Origin: Micromonospora humi
Lineage (GTDB): Bacteria > Actinomycetota > Actinomycetes > Mycobacteriales > Micromonosporaceae
DNA length: 64,000 nucleotides
Assembly: GCF_900090105.1 (NCBI RefSeq)
Contig: NZ_FMDM01000020.1
Span: 37,092 to 101,091, forward strand
Reading direction: 5' to 3'
Within the stretch, counting starts at the first letter, position 1. Each line of letters begins with the position of its first letter. Positions 36,002 to 47,459 of the stretch are shown here, in pieces. The notes below the pieces were generated by a model that saw only the letters and a program-made list of their open reading frames with translations, was not told the DNA's origin and did no database searches. A program made the translations under genes and the position numbers.

Positions 36002-37367
36002 CGGCGGGTTGCCTCTCCTCGGAACGGTTGGGACTGCCACGGGACTCGGCCGGCCCCACGCCCTCCGGCGCGGAACCCGGCCCGGCCCGGCTCACCAGGA
36101 CGGTGTCGATCCGGTTGCGCCGGCCGGTGGTGCCCTCGGCGACCAGGCTCAGGCCGGCCACCTCGGCCCCGGAGCCCGGGATGGGCACCCGGCCGAGCGC
36201 CTGGGCGAGCAGGCCACCGACCGTCTCCACCTCGTCGGTGGGCAGCTCGGTGTCGAACAGCTCGCCCAGATTCTCCACCGGCAGCCGGGCGGTCACCCGC
36301 ACGGCCCCGTCCGGCAGGTGCTCCACCGGTGGGCGTTCGACATCGTACTCGTCGGTGATCTCACCGACGATCTCCTCCAGGATGTCCTCGATGGTGACCA
36401 GGCCGCCGGTGCCGCCGTACTCGTCGACCACGATGACCAGGTGGTTGCGGGCCGCCTGCATCTCGGAGAGCAGATCGTCCACCGGCTTGGACTCCGGCAC
36501 GAACGTCGCCGGACGCATCAGCTCGGCCACCGGCATCTGCCGCGCCCCCCGATCGCCCTGGGTGCGCCGGATCAGATCCTTGAGGTAGAGCACCCCGAGC
36601 ACGTCGTCGACGTTCTCGCCGATCACCGGGATGCGGGAGAACCCGGAGCGCAGGAACAACGCCAGCGCCTGGGCCAGCGACTTGCGCTCCTCGATCCACA
36701 CCATCTCGGTGCGCGGCACCATCACCTCCCGGGCGATGGTGTCGCCGAGCGCGAAAACCGAGTGGATCATCTGGCGTTCGCCGTGCTCCACCACACCGCG
36801 CTGCTCGGCCAGGTCCACCAGCTCTCGCAGCTCCACCTGGGTGGCGAACGGCCCCTCGCGGAATCCCTTGCCCGGCGTGACCGCGTTGCCGATCAGGATC
36901 AGCAGCGACGCCAGCGGGTTGAGCGCCCGACCCAGCCAGCGCACCAGCGGCGCGACCGCCCGGCCGACCGCGTACGCGTGCTGCCGGCCCAACGTGCGCG
37001 GCGCGACACCGACCACCACGAAGCTCACCACCGTCATCGCCCCGGCGGTCACCAACGCCGCCCGCCAGCCGGCGCCGAACGTGTCGACCGCCACCAGCGC
37101 GACGAGCGTGGTCGCGGTCAGCTCGGCCAGCAGGCGGAGCAGGAGCAGCAGGTTGAGGTGGCGCACCACGTCACCGGCGACCGCCTGGAGGGCGCGCGCA
37201 CCCCGGGCCCCGTCCCGGGCCAACTCGGCGGCACGCGCCGGGGAGACCGCGGCCAGCGCCGCCTCCGTCATCGCGATCAGGCCGGCGAGCACCACCAGCC
37301 CGGCGCCGAAGAACAGGAGCTGGAGATCGGGCAGACCGGCCGGGGCGCCGGCCGCGAGAGGAACCAT
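35994..37367 (-). CDS. CNNM/CorC-type transporter-associated membrane protein (hemolysin family)
   Basis: A 457-residue protein. The N-terminal CNNM (DUF21) membrane domain spans about residues 1-190 with three to four helices (LLFFGAGLVVLAGLIAMTEAALAAVSPARA at the start). Two CBS domains follow (VMVPRTEMVWIEERKSLAQALALFLRSGFSRIPVIGEN and MRPATFVPESKPVDDLLSEMQ). The CorC/HlyC domain has EYGGTGGLVTIEDILEEIVGEI. CNNM proteins are linked to Mg2+ or Co2+ efflux. The ATG overlaps the ybeY stop (TGATG), forming the ybeY-corC-cda-like-era operon. Confidence 0.93.
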   Translation of the reverse strand: MVPLAAGAPAGLPDLQLLFFGAGLVVLAGLIAMTEAALAAVSPARAAELARDGARGARALQAVAGDVVRHLNLLLLLRLLAELTATTLVALVAVDTFGAGWRAALVTAGAMTVVSFVVVGVAPRTLGRQHAYAVGRAVAPLVRWLGRALNPLASLLILIGNAVTPGKGFREGPFATQVELRELVDLAEQRGVVEHGERQMIHSVFALGDTIAREVMVPRTEMVWIEERKSLAQALALFLRSGFSRIPVIGENVDDVLGVLYLKDLIRRTQGDRGARQMPVAELMRPATFVPESKPVDDLLSEMQAARNHLVIVVDEYGGTGGLVTIEDILEEIVGEITDEYDVERPPVEHLPDGAVRVTARLPVENLGELFDTELPTDEVETVGGLLAQALGRVPIPGSGAEVAGLSLVAEGTTGRRNRIDTVLVSRAGPGSAPEGVGPAESRGSPNRSEERQPADA

Positions 37368-37840
37368 CACCGCGACCGGGTCGACCGCCAGCTGGCCAGC
37401 AGCCGGGCCTGGAGACCGAACATCTCCCGCTCCTCCTCCGGCTCGGCGTGGTCGTAGCCGAGCAGGTGCAGCACGCCGTGCACGGTGAGCAGGTGCAACT
37501 CGTCGGCGGCGGAGTGCCCGGCGGTGGCCGCCTGCTTGGCCGCCACCTCCGGGCAGAGCACGATGTCGCCGAGCAGGGCCGGCTCGCCGCCGGCCGGGGC
37601 GCTCTCGCCCGGCCCGTGGTCGACGCTGCCCTCGTCCATGGGGAAGGCGAGCACGTCGGTCGGGCCGTCCCCACCCATCCAGCGGTGGTTCAGCTCCGAC
37701 ATGTATTCGATGTCGACCAGCAGCACGGACAGCTCGGCGAGGGGGTTGACCCCCATCTCGTCGAGGGCGTGCCGGGCGACGGCGAGCACGGCGTCGGTGT
37801 CGACGTCGGCGCCGGACTCGTTGGCGATCTCGATGGACAA
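37367..37840 (-). CDS. ybeY: rRNA maturation endoribonuclease YbeY
   Basis: A 157-residue metalloprotein. The zinc site H121-x3-H125-x5-H131 is in VHGVLHLLGYDHAE, and the conserved DVLAFPMDE segment lies near residue 62. YbeY acts in 16S rRNA 3'-end processing and 70S ribosome quality control. It is followed at once by corC (TGATG) and lies 18 nt after phoH, the canonical phoH-ybeY-corC-era order. Start ATG with an AGGAAG-like site upstream. Confidence 0.96.
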   Translation of the reverse strand: MSIEIANESGADVDTDAVLAVARHALDEMGVNPLAELSVLLVDIEYMSELNHRWMGGDGPTDVLAFPMDEGSVDHGPGESAPAGGEPALLGDIVLCPEVAAKQAATAGHSAADELHLLTVHGVLHLLGYDHAEPEEEREMFGLQARLLASWRSTRSR

Positions 37841-37858
37841 CTGTCTTCCTCTGGTGGG

Positions 37859-40015
<2,157 letters not shown>

Positions 40016-40120
40016 CTGCTCTCCGATCTCGGCGCCGGGCCCTGCTGGCGCGGCGTGCGGTAGCTCCCATCGTATCGGGTCGACACCGCACGCACCGCGC
40101 CCATTTCCGGTGCCCGGCGG

Positions 40121-41497
40121 TCAGCCGCCGGCCCGGAAGTCGTAGCCGTCGAACGTCTCCTGCCGCCGGGTGAAACGGTAGGTCGCCCAGTGCATCCGGA
40201 CCACCACCCCGCGCTCGTCCCGGGTGAGCCGGAGCAGCTCGCCCACCTCCCGCCCGGAGACCGTGCGGAACACGTCCGGCCGCTCCGGCAGCGGCGCGAA
40301 CACCGCCGGCGACTTCCCAGCCGGGTCGTCCGCACCCCGGGCCCGCAGCGCCCCGTCGTGCCAGGAGAAGACGTACTCGAAGCCCTCGCCCCACCAGCGG
40401 CCCAGCATGCCGCGCAGGTGCGCGGGCCCGGGCGGGCCGGGACGCCACGGCTCGATCTCGGCCGGGTCGTGCTCGGCGGCGGCGGCGAGCAGCGCGTGGG
40501 GCAGGTCGAGCACCTCCACCCCGGCGCCGGACGAGCCGAGCACCGCGCAGCCCATGGCGCCGGCCGTGCCCTCCCCGCCGCGCCGGCCGTATACGGCGGC
40601 CAGGAAACCGGGCATCGCGCCGTCGTGCCCCACGTGGGTCACCCGGTCCGGCTGCGGCACCAGGATCAGCCCGAGGCCGAAGCCGGCCGACCAGAGCGAC
40701 TCGTCGGTCGTGGTGAGCGGCCAGCGCATCTCCTCGACGGTCGCCGGGGCGAGCACCGCGCCGGCCGGGTCGAGCGCGGTCGGGTCGGCCAGGAAGGCCG
40801 CCCAGCGGGCCATGTCCGGCGCGGTGCTCCAGAGCTGGGCGGCCGGCGCCACCGCGCCGAAGTCGGTGGGCGGCTCCGGGTGCGCCTCGTCGGAGTAGGC
40901 GTCGACCAGATGCCCGGTGGCCGCCCGCTCCCCCGGCCCGGTGGCGGTGGCGGTCAGCCCGAGCGGGACGAGCACCCGCTCGGCGAGCACCTCGGCCCAG
41001 CTGCCGCCGCGCCGCCGGGCGACCAGCTCGCCGAGCAGCGCCATGCCCAGGTTGGAGTAGTGGAAGCGACGGCCGGTGGGCAGCACCCGCTCCGCCCGGG
41101 CCAGGTCGGCCAGCAACTCGTCGACGCCCGGCGCGCGCAGGCTGTCCCACACGTCGCCGTGCGGCTCGCGTTGCAGGCCGGCGGTGTGTGACAGCAACCG
41201 ACGCACGGTCAGTTCGCCGTGCGCGGGCAGGTCGAGGTGCCGCCCGACCGGGTCGTCCAGGTCGAGCAGGCCGTCGTCGCGGCACTGCATGACCAGCACC
41301 GCGGTGAACGTCTTGGTGACCGAGCCGATCCGGAAGACGGTCTCCGGGTCGAGCGGGGTGTCGTTGCCGGTGCCGCCCACCGCGCAGGTCCAGAGCGGCC
41401 GGTCCGCCCGGTGCAGGGCCGCCGACACGGCCGGGATGCGCCCCTTGGCCTGGGCCCGGCGCACCATCCGGCCGAGCCGGTCGGAGATCGGGGGCAC
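40121..41497 (-). CDS. Serine hydrolase, beta-lactamase / penicillin-binding-protein-like family
   Basis: A 458-residue class C beta-lactamase-like protein. The SxxK motif is S59-V-T-K62, and the second motif is Y-S-N in FHYSNLGMALLGEL. A likely third motif is HVGHDGAMPGF. A C-terminal lipocalin-like extension follows (about residues 350-458). No signal peptide is seen, so it is probably cytoplasmic. Substrates of such esterase/peptidase-like proteins vary and cannot be told here. The GTG start lies 3 nt after the HIT gene stop, so the two form an operon. Confidence 0.85.
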   Translation of the reverse strand: MPPISDRLGRMVRRAQAKGRIPAVSAALHRADRPLWTCAVGGTGNDTPLDPETVFRIGSVTKTFTAVLVMQCRDDGLLDLDDPVGRHLDLPAHGELTVRRLLSHTAGLQREPHGDVWDSLRAPGVDELLADLARAERVLPTGRRFHYSNLGMALLGELVARRRGGSWAEVLAERVLVPLGLTATATGPGERAATGHLVDAYSDEAHPEPPTDFGAVAPAAQLWSTAPDMARWAAFLADPTALDPAGAVLAPATVEEMRWPLTTTDESLWSAGFGLGLILVPQPDRVTHVGHDGAMPGFLAAVYGRRGGEGTAGAMGCAVLGSSGAGVEVLDLPHALLAAAAEHDPAEIEPWRPGPPGPAHLRGMLGRWWGEGFEYVFSWHDGALRARGADDPAGKSPAVFAPLPERPDVFRTVSGREVGELLRLTRDERGVVVRMHWATYRFTRRQETFDGYDFRAGG

Positions 41498-41500
41498 CGG

Positions 41501-41851
41501 TCAGCGGCAGAGCATCGGGCCCAGCGGCGCCCCGCCGAGCAGGTGGGCGTGCACGTGGAAGACCTCCTGGCCGCCGTACGGGCCGGTGTTGAACATGAGC
41601 CGGAACCCGTCCACCGTCAGGCCCTCCTCCTCGGCCACCAGCGCGGCGGTGTTGAGCAGCTCACCGGCGAGCGTCGGGTCGCCCTGCGCCAGCGTGGCCA
41701 CGTCCACGTAGTGCTCCTTGGGGATCACCAGCACGTGGGTGGGCGCCTTCGGGTCGATGTCCCGGAAGGCCAGGGTGGTGGCGGTCTCACGGACGATGGT
41801 GGCCGGGATCTCCCCGGCGACGATCCGGCAGAACAGGCAGTCGACTCCCAT
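41501..41851 (-). CDS. HIT-family nucleotide hydrolase
   Basis: A 116-residue HIT protein with CLFCRIVAGEIPATIV at the start and the HVHAH motif (FHVHAHLLGG) near the C-terminus. Family members hydrolyse AMP-lysine, adenosine phosphoramidates or dinucleoside polyphosphates. An N-terminal zinc-type CxxC pair is present (C5, C8). It is the first gene of an operon with the downstream serine hydrolase and is divergent from the SDR gene across 28 nt. Confidence 0.92.
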   Translation of the reverse strand: MGVDCLFCRIVAGEIPATIVRETATTLAFRDIDPKAPTHVLVIPKEHYVDVATLAQGDPTLAGELLNTAALVAEEEGLTVDGFRLMFNTGPYGGQEVFHVHAHLLGGAPLGPMLCR

Positions 41852-41879
41852 CGCAGCAGTGTAAGGAACGTACGGCAGG

Positions 41880-42650
41880 ATGGCCGGCATGGCGGGACGG
41901 GCGGTGCTGGTGACGGGGGCCTCGCGGGGCATCGGGCGGGCGGTGGCGCGGGCGTTCGCGGCCGGCGGGGACCGGGTCGCGGTCCACCACCGGGACTCCG
42001 CCGACCTGGCCGAGGCGCTCCGCGCCGAGCTGCCCGGCGACGGGCACGTGGTGGTCCGCGCCGACCTGGCCGACCCGGACGCGGTCCGGACCATGGTGGA
42101 CGCCGCCGCCGGGCTGCTCGGCGGGCTCGACGTGCTCGTCAACAACGCCGGCGTGTTCGGGCCGGCCGACCCGCCGCACCCGGTCTTCGAGAGCAGCTAC
42201 GAGCAGTGGCGGGCGCGCTGGCGGGAGGTGCTCGACACCAACCTGGTCGGCGCCGCGAACGCGTCCTGGTGCGCCGCCCAACACATGCGGGAGCGAGGCG
42301 GACGGATCGTCAACGTCTCCTCCCGGGGCGCGTTCCGGGGCGAGCCGGCCAACCCGGCGTACGGGGCCAGCAAGGCGGGGATGAACGCGATGGCGCAGTC
42401 GCTGGCGGTGGCCCTGGCGCCGTACGGCATCGGGGTGGCCTGCGTCGCGCCGGGCTTCGTGGCGACCGACATGACCAACGAGCACCTCAAGAGCGAGCGC
42501 GGCGAGGCGGTGCGGGCGCAGTCGCCGTTCCGTCGGGTGGCCCGCCCGGAGGAGATCGCGGCGGCGGTGCACTGGCTGGCCAGCCCGGAGGCCGAGTGGG
42601 CCGCCGGCACCATCGTCGACCTGAACGGCGCGTCCTACCTGCGGAGCTGA
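41880..42650 (+). CDS. Short-chain dehydrogenase/reductase (FabG-like)
   Basis: A 256-residue classical SDR: NAD(P) motif TGASRGIGRAVARAF, NNAG in LVNNAGVFGP, catalytic Ser in IVNVSSRGAF and Y-x-x-x-K in AYGASKAG. The C-terminus GTIVDLNGASYLRS is typical of 3-oxoacyl-ACP reductase-like members. The substrate is unknown. Two ATG codons (41880 and 41889) are possible starts; neither has a strong ribosome-binding site. It shares a short divergent promoter region with the HIT gene. Confidence 0.88.
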   Translation: MAGMAGRAVLVTGASRGIGRAVARAFAAGGDRVAVHHRDSADLAEALRAELPGDGHVVVRADLADPDAVRTMVDAAAGLLGGLDVLVNNAGVFGPADPPHPVFESSYEQWRARWREVLDTNLVGAANASWCAAQHMRERGGRIVNVSSRGAFRGEPANPAYGASKAGMNAMAQSLAVALAPYGIGVACVAPGFVATDMTNEHLKSERGEAVRAQSPFRRVARPEEIAAAVHWLASPEAEWAAGTIVDLNGASYLRS

Positions 42651-42687
42651 CGCGTCGAAACCGGGTGGCGGGGTAGGTACCCCGGGT

Positions 42688-43599
42688 ATGGCCGACACCG
42701 AGCTGCTGGACATCTCCGCCGACTACCGCGTGGTCGACGGGCACGACGACGACCCCGTGCTGCTGCGGCCGGACGGCAGCCCGGTCCAGACGTGGCGTGA
42801 CGACTACCCGTACGAGCAGCGCCTCGACCGGGACGAGTACGACCACCAGAAGCGGCTGCTGCAGATCGAACTGCTCAAGCTCCAGGACTGGATCAAGGAC
42901 TCCGGCGAGCGGCTGGTGATCCTCTTCGAGGGTCGCGACGCCGCCGGCAAGGGCGGCACCATCAAGCGCTTCATGGAGCACCTCAACCCCCGCGGCGCGA
43001 GCGTCGTCGCCCTGGTCAAGCCGGACGAGCGGGAGGCCGGCCAGTGGTATTTCCAGCGCTGGCTGGCCCACCTGCCGACCGCCGGCGAGATCGTGCTCTT
43101 CGACCGGTCCTGGTACAACCGGGCCGGCGTGGAACGGGTGATGGGCTTCTGCTCCCGCAACGAGTACCTGGAGTTCCTGCGGCAGGCCCCCGACCTGGAA
43201 CGGATGCTGGTCCGCTCCGGGATCCGGCTGGTCAAGTTCTGGTTCTCGGTGTCCCGCAACGAGCAGCGCACCCGGTTCGTGGTGCGCAAGGTGGATCCGG
43301 TGCGGCAGTGGAAGCTGTCTCCGATGGACCTGGCCTCACTCGACCGCTGGGACGAGTACACCGAGGCCAAGGAGGCGATGTTCTTCTGGACCGACACCGC
43401 TGACGCGCCGTGGACGGTGGTGAAGAGCAACGACAAGAAGCGGGCCCGGCTGGAGGCGATGCGGCACGTGCTGCACCGGTTCGACTACGACGGCAAGGAC
43501 GTCGACGTGGTCGGCACGCCCGACCCGCTGATCATCGGCCCGGCGGGCCTGGACCTGGGCCCCGAGGACCAGCCGGTGCCGATCTTCCCGCGCCCCTGA
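42688..43599 (+). CDS. ppk2: Polyphosphate kinase 2
   Basis: A 303-residue PPK2 family enzyme. Walker A is EGRDAAGKGGT (residues 81-91), the lid or Walker B region is FDRSWYNRAGVERVMGF, and VRKVDPVRQWKLSPMDLASLDRWDEYTEAKEAM follows. PPK2 uses polyphosphate to phosphorylate nucleotides (GDP/ADP or AMP); the one-domain form usually works on diphosphates. A TAGGTA hexamer 9 nt before the ATG suggests a leaderless transcript. It lies 38 nt after the SDR gene on the same strand. Confidence 0.94.
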   Translation: MADTELLDISADYRVVDGHDDDPVLLRPDGSPVQTWRDDYPYEQRLDRDEYDHQKRLLQIELLKLQDWIKDSGERLVILFEGRDAAGKGGTIKRFMEHLNPRGASVVALVKPDEREAGQWYFQRWLAHLPTAGEIVLFDRSWYNRAGVERVMGFCSRNEYLEFLRQAPDLERMLVRSGIRLVKFWFSVSRNEQRTRFVVRKVDPVRQWKLSPMDLASLDRWDEYTEAKEAMFFWTDTADAPWTVVKSNDKKRARLEAMRHVLHRFDYDGKDVDVVGTPDPLIIGPAGLDLGPEDQPVPIFPRP

Positions 43600-43608
43600 G
43601 CCGAGGGC

Positions 43609-44343
43609 CTACCAGCGGCCCAGGCGGGTGGCGAGCACGCTGAGCGCGGCGACCCCGGCGGTGGAGGTGCGCAGCACTGACGGGCCCAGGCGGACGGTGC
43701 GGGCGCCGGCCTCGCGGAACGCGGCCAGCTCCGGCTCGGCGATGCCGCCCTCGGGGCCGACCACCAGGACGATCTCGCCGGTCGACGGCAGCTCGGCGGT
43801 GGTGAGCCGCTCGTCGGCCTCCTCGTGCAGCACGAAGGTCGCGGCGGCGCCGCCGATCCGTCGCGCCACGGTGGCGGTGGACTCGTCCGGGGAACCGGCC
43901 ACCACCGGCAGCCACGGGCGGCGGGCCTGCTTGGCCGCCTCCCGGGCGGTGGCGGCCCACTTCTCCCGGGCCCGTACGCCCCGGTCGCCGCGCCACTGGG
44001 CCACCGAGCGGGACGCGGCCCAGGGCACGATCTCGTCCACCCCGACCTCGGTCATCGCCTGCACGGCCAGCTCACCCCGGTCGCCCTTGGCGATCCCCTG
44101 CACCACGACCAGCCGGGGGACGCACGCGTCGGCGTACCCCCGGTCGGTGATCCGCAGGTCGAGGGCGCCCCGGCCGACGGCGGTGACCACCGCGGCGGCG
44201 GTGCCGCCCCGGCCGTCGGCGAGCAGCAGCTCCTGGCCGACGCGCAGCCGTTGCACGGTGGCCGCGTGGTGGCCCTCCGGGCCGTCCAGCGTCACCGTGT
44301 CACCGGTGGGCAGCGCCTCGACCAGGAACAGCGGCGCCGACAC
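43609..44343 (-). CDS. rsmE: 16S rRNA (uracil-1498-N3)-methyltransferase RsmE
   Basis: A 244-residue SPOUT methyltransferase. The N-terminal PUA-like domain holds GHHAATVQRLRVGQELLLADG. The catalytic knot region has LVVGPEGGIAEPELAAF and GPSVLRTSTAGVAALSVL, the SAM-binding loops of the family. It methylates U1498 of 16S rRNA. GTG start directly after the dnaJ stop, making it the third gene of hrcA-dnaJ-rsmE, a conserved actinobacterial order. Confidence 0.95.
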   Translation of the reverse strand: MSAPLFLVEALPTGDTVTLDGPEGHHAATVQRLRVGQELLLADGRGGTAAAVVTAVGRGALDLRITDRGYADACVPRLVVVQGIAKGDRGELAVQAMTEVGVDEIVPWAASRSVAQWRGDRGVRAREKWAATAREAAKQARRPWLPVVAGSPDESTATVARRIGGAAATFVLHEEADERLTTAELPSTGEIVLVVGPEGGIAEPELAAFREAGARTVRLGPSVLRTSTAGVAALSVLATRLGRW

Positions 44344-44344
44344 C

Positions 44345-45505
44345 TCAGGCGTGCCCGTTGAACGCGTCGCGCATCCGGGAGAAGAAGCCGCCCTGCTTGG
44401 TCAGCTCGGCGACCTCCTCGCCCCGGGTCTTGGCGAAGTCGCGCAGCATCCGCTCCTGGTCGGCGTCGAGCTTGGTCGGGGTGCGCACGTCCAGGTGGAC
44501 GTAGAGGTCGCCCCGGCCGGTGCCGCGCAGGTGCGGCACGCCGCGGGCGCGCAGCCGCAGCGTGCTGCCGGGCTGGGTGCCCGGCTTGACGTCGACGACC
44601 TCCTCGCTGTCGAGCGTCTTGATGGTCAGCCGGGTGCCGAGCGCGGCGGCGGTCATCGGCACGGTCACCCGGCAGTGCAGGTCGTCGCCCTTGCGGGAGT
44701 AGACGTCGTGGGTCCGCTCGTGGATCTCGACGTAGAGGTCGCCGGCGGTGCCACCGCCCGGGCCGACCTCGCCCTGCTGGGCCAGCCGGATCCGCATGCC
44801 GTCCTCGACGCCGGCCGGGATCTTGACGGTCAGCGACCGGCGGGTACGCACCCGGCCGTCGCCGGCGCAGGTCGGGCAGGGGTGCGGGATCGTGGTGCCG
44901 TAGCCCTGGCAGACGGTGCACGGCCGGGCGGAGACCACCTGGCCGAGGAACGTCCGCTGCACCGACTGCACCTCACCCCGGCCGCCGCACGCCTCGCAGG
45001 TGGCCAGGTGGGTGCCGGCGGCGGTGCCGGCACCGGAGCAGGTGGTGCAGAGCACCGCGGTGTCGACGGTGATCGGCGCCTCGACGCCGAACGCGGTCTC
45101 GTTGAGGTCCAGCTCCAGGCGCAGGATCGCGTCGGCGCCCGGCCGGGTGCGCGGCCGGGGTCCCCGGCTGCCGCCCGCGGCGCCGCCGAAGAACGCGTCC
45201 ATGATGTCCTGGAAGCCGACGAACGGGCCGGCCCCGCCCGGGCCGCCCGGGCCCGCGCCACCGCCGCCCGGGGCGAGCGGGTCGCCACCCAGGTCGACGA
45301 TCTGCCGCTTCCGGTCGTCCGAGAGGACCTCGTACGCGGCGTTGATGTCCTTGAACTTCTCCTGTGCCTCCGGGTCCGGATTCACGTCCGGGTGGTACTG
45401 CCGCGCCAGCTTGCGGTAGGCACGCTTGATGTCGTCGTCGGAGGCGTCCCGGCTCACGCCGAGAATGCCGTAGTAGTCCCTGGCCACTGGGTTCGGTGTC
45501 CTCAT
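44345..45505 (-). CDS. dnaJ: Chaperone DnaJ (DnaJ2 type)
   Basis: A 386-residue type I DnaJ. The J domain has DYYGILGVSRDASDDDIKRAYRKLARQYHPDVNPD with the HPD motif. A Gly-rich linker follows (GGGGAGPGGPGGAG). The four zinc CxxCxGxG repeats are CTTCSGAG, CEACGGRG, CTVCQGYG and CPTCAGDG. The C-terminal substrate-binding domains are normal. It stimulates DnaK ATPase and carries clients. Located in the CIRCE-controlled hrcA-dnaJ operon, as dnaJ2 in M. tuberculosis. Confidence 0.96.
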   Translation of the reverse strand: MRTPNPVARDYYGILGVSRDASDDDIKRAYRKLARQYHPDVNPDPEAQEKFKDINAAYEVLSDDRKRQIVDLGGDPLAPGGGGAGPGGPGGAGPFVGFQDIMDAFFGGAAGGSRGPRPRTRPGADAILRLELDLNETAFGVEAPITVDTAVLCTTCSGAGTAAGTHLATCEACGGRGEVQSVQRTFLGQVVSARPCTVCQGYGTTIPHPCPTCAGDGRVRTRRSLTVKIPAGVEDGMRIRLAQQGEVGPGGGTAGDLYVEIHERTHDVYSRKGDDLHCRVTVPMTAAALGTRLTIKTLDSEEVVDVKPGTQPGSTLRLRARGVPHLRGTGRGDLYVHLDVRTPTKLDADQERMLRDFAKTRGEEVAELTKQGGFFSRMRDAFNGHA

Positions 45506-45560
45506 GTTCGTCTCGCGTCTCGCCGGTCGTCGGCCGCAGCCGACCGTCGGCCCTGACTGG

Positions 45561-46586
45561 TCAGTTCTGGGCCAGCAGCTCGCCCACGTAGCGTGCCACG
45601 GCCCTTACCATGGCGATATTGCCGGGGTAGTCCATCCGGGTCGGTCCGAGCACGCCGAGCCCGCCGACGATGGTGGCGCCCGGGCCGTATCCGGTGCTGA
45701 CCACCGAGGCGGCCCGCAGGTTGTCGATCTCGTTCTCGTCGCCGATGAGCACCCGGGTGGCGTTGCTCGGTTCCGTCTCGCCGATCAGCTTGAGCAGCAC
45801 GACCTCCTCCTCGAGCGCCTCGAGGATGGGCCGCAGCGAACCCTGGAAGTCGAGCAGGCCGCCCCGGGTCAGGTTGGCGGTGCCGGCCAGCGCGATCCGC
45901 TCCTCGTGCCGTTCGACGAGCGTCTCCAGCAGCACCGTGGAGAGCGTGGTCATGGCCGGGCGCAGGTGCGTCGCGGACTCCTCGACCAGCGCCTGCACCA
46001 GCGGCGGCGTCTCGGCGAGCTGGCTGCCGACCAGCTTCTCGTTGACCAGCCGGCGCAGGTCGGTCACGTCCTCGGCGGGGACCGGGGCGGGCAGCTCGAC
46101 CAGCCGCTGCTCGACCCGCCCGGTGTCGGCGATCATGACGACCATCAGCCGGGTGGTGGAGATCGGCACCAGCTCCAGGTGGCGCACCTTGGACCGGGCC
46201 AGGCTGGGGTATTGCACCACCGCGACCTGCCGGGTGAGCTGGGCCAGCAGCCGGACCGTGCGGTGCACCACGTCGTCGAGGTCGACCGCGCCGACCAGGA
46301 AACGCTCGATCGCCCGGCGCTCGGCCGGGCTGAGCGGCTTGACCCGGGAGAGCCGGTCGACGAAGAGGCGGTAGCCGCGGTCGGTGGGCACCCGGCCGGC
46401 GCTGGTGTGCGGCTGCCGGATGTAGCCCTCCTCCTCCAGCACCGCCATGTCGTTGCGCACCGTCGCCGGCGAGACGCCGAGCTGGTGCCGTTCGACCAGG
46501 GCCTTGCTGCCCACCGGCTCCTGCGTGGCCACGTAGTCCTCGACGATGGCGCGCAGCACGGCGAGCTTGCGGTCGTCGAGACCCAT
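45561..46586 (-). CDS. hrcA: Heat-inducible transcription repressor HrcA
   Basis: A 341-residue repressor. The N-terminal winged helix has KLAVLRAIVEDYVATQEPVGSKALVERHQLGVSPATVRNDMAVLEEEGYIRQPHTSAGRVPTDRGYR in shorter stretches typical of HrcA. The central GAF-like and inserted dimer domains follow. It binds CIRCE sites upstream of chaperone genes and is regulated through GroEL. A CIRCE element lies 56 nt upstream, indicating autoregulation. The ATG has AGGAGG upstream. Confidence 0.95.
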   Translation of the reverse strand: MGLDDRKLAVLRAIVEDYVATQEPVGSKALVERHQLGVSPATVRNDMAVLEEEGYIRQPHTSAGRVPTDRGYRLFVDRLSRVKPLSPAERRAIERFLVGAVDLDDVVHRTVRLLAQLTRQVAVVQYPSLARSKVRHLELVPISTTRLMVVMIADTGRVEQRLVELPAPVPAEDVTDLRRLVNEKLVGSQLAETPPLVQALVEESATHLRPAMTTLSTVLLETLVERHEERIALAGTANLTRGGLLDFQGSLRPILEALEEEVVLLKLIGETEPSNATRVLIGDENEIDNLRAASVVSTGYGPGATIVGGLGVLGPTRMDYPGNIAMVRAVARYVGELLAQN

Positions 46587-46641
46587 CTCCCCCACCTCCT
46601 GACGCACCTCGGCCGGACGACGCGCGGCATCCGCCGGGCGG

Positions 46642-46668
46642 CTGGCACTCGACTGTAGCGAGTGCCAG
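46642..46668 (-). promoter_or_regulatory. CIRCE operator upstream of hrcA-dnaJ
   Basis: Inverted repeat CTGGCACTC-N9-GAGTGCCAG, close to the CIRCE consensus TTAGCACTC-N9-GAGTGCTAA with the same 9-nt spacer. The TGGCACTC half-site is the GC-shifted form common in actinobacteria. Confidence 0.9.
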
Positions 46669-46796
46669 TCTACGTCGGCACCCCCGCGGACGCGATGATC
46701 AGTGACGCACCCCCGGTCCGGCCCGCCGGTACGGCCCGCCGCGCCGGGGCCGAACAGCCCTGGTGCCGCTTGCTCCCGGGACCTACCGTGACGTGC

Positions 46797-47420
46797 ATGA
46801 CTGAACCTCCTCGCCCGCCCGGAGCGGGGGACCCCAACCCCCAGCCCGACCCGACCGCGCCGTCGGCCCCCTACGGCTCGTCGCCGACCGACGAGCCACC
46901 CACCGCACCACTGTCCGGGCCTCCGGGCGGAGGCGGCTATCCCCCGCCCGGTGGCTATCCGCCCCCGGGCGGCCAGCCTCCGGCGGGTGGCTATCCGCCG
47001 CCGGGTGGCGGCGCCCCGGGCTACGGGGCCGGTTACCCCGCCGGCGCCGGCTACGGCCCGGCCGCCTACGCCAACAACGACGAGAAGACCTGGGCCCTGG
47101 TCGCGCACTTCGGCGGCGCCGCCGGCGTGATCATCGGTGGCGGCCTCCTCGGCTGGGTCGCCCCGCTCGTCGCGCTGATGACCCGTGGGCAGCAGTCGCC
47201 GACCGTCCGCGCGCACGCGGTGGCGGCGCTGAACTTCCAGATCACCTGGGCCGTCGCCGGCGTGCTGGCCTGGGTGCTCACGCTGGTCACCTGCGGGATC
47301 CTGTTCTTCGTCCCGATGCTCGTCTGGCTCGTGCCGCTGATCTTCGGGATCATCGGCGGCGTCAAGGCGAACGACGGCGTGCTCTACCGCTACCCGATGA
47401 GCTACAGCTTCACCAAGTGA
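46797..47420 (+). CDS. DUF4870 membrane protein with Pro/Gly/Tyr-rich N-terminus
   Basis: A 207-residue protein. Residues 1-95 are low-complexity, with repeats GGYPPPGG. The C-terminal DUF4870 domain starts TWALVAHFGGAAGVIIGGG and contains SPTVRAHAVAALNFQITWAVAGVL with two to three membrane helices. Function unknown; the Tyr/Pro repeats resemble flexible cytoplasmic tails of actinobacterial membrane proteins. Single gene, divergent from hrcA. Confidence 0.85.
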   Translation: MTEPPRPPGAGDPNPQPDPTAPSAPYGSSPTDEPPTAPLSGPPGGGGYPPPGGYPPPGGQPPAGGYPPPGGGAPGYGAGYPAGAGYGPAAYANNDEKTWALVAHFGGAAGVIIGGGLLGWVAPLVALMTRGQQSPTVRAHAVAALNFQITWAVAGVLAWVLTLVTCGILFFVPMLVWLVPLIFGIIGGVKANDGVLYRYPMSYSFTK

Positions 47421-47459
47421 CCCGGTCCGGTCGGCCGAGGTCTTCGGCCGACCGGCCGG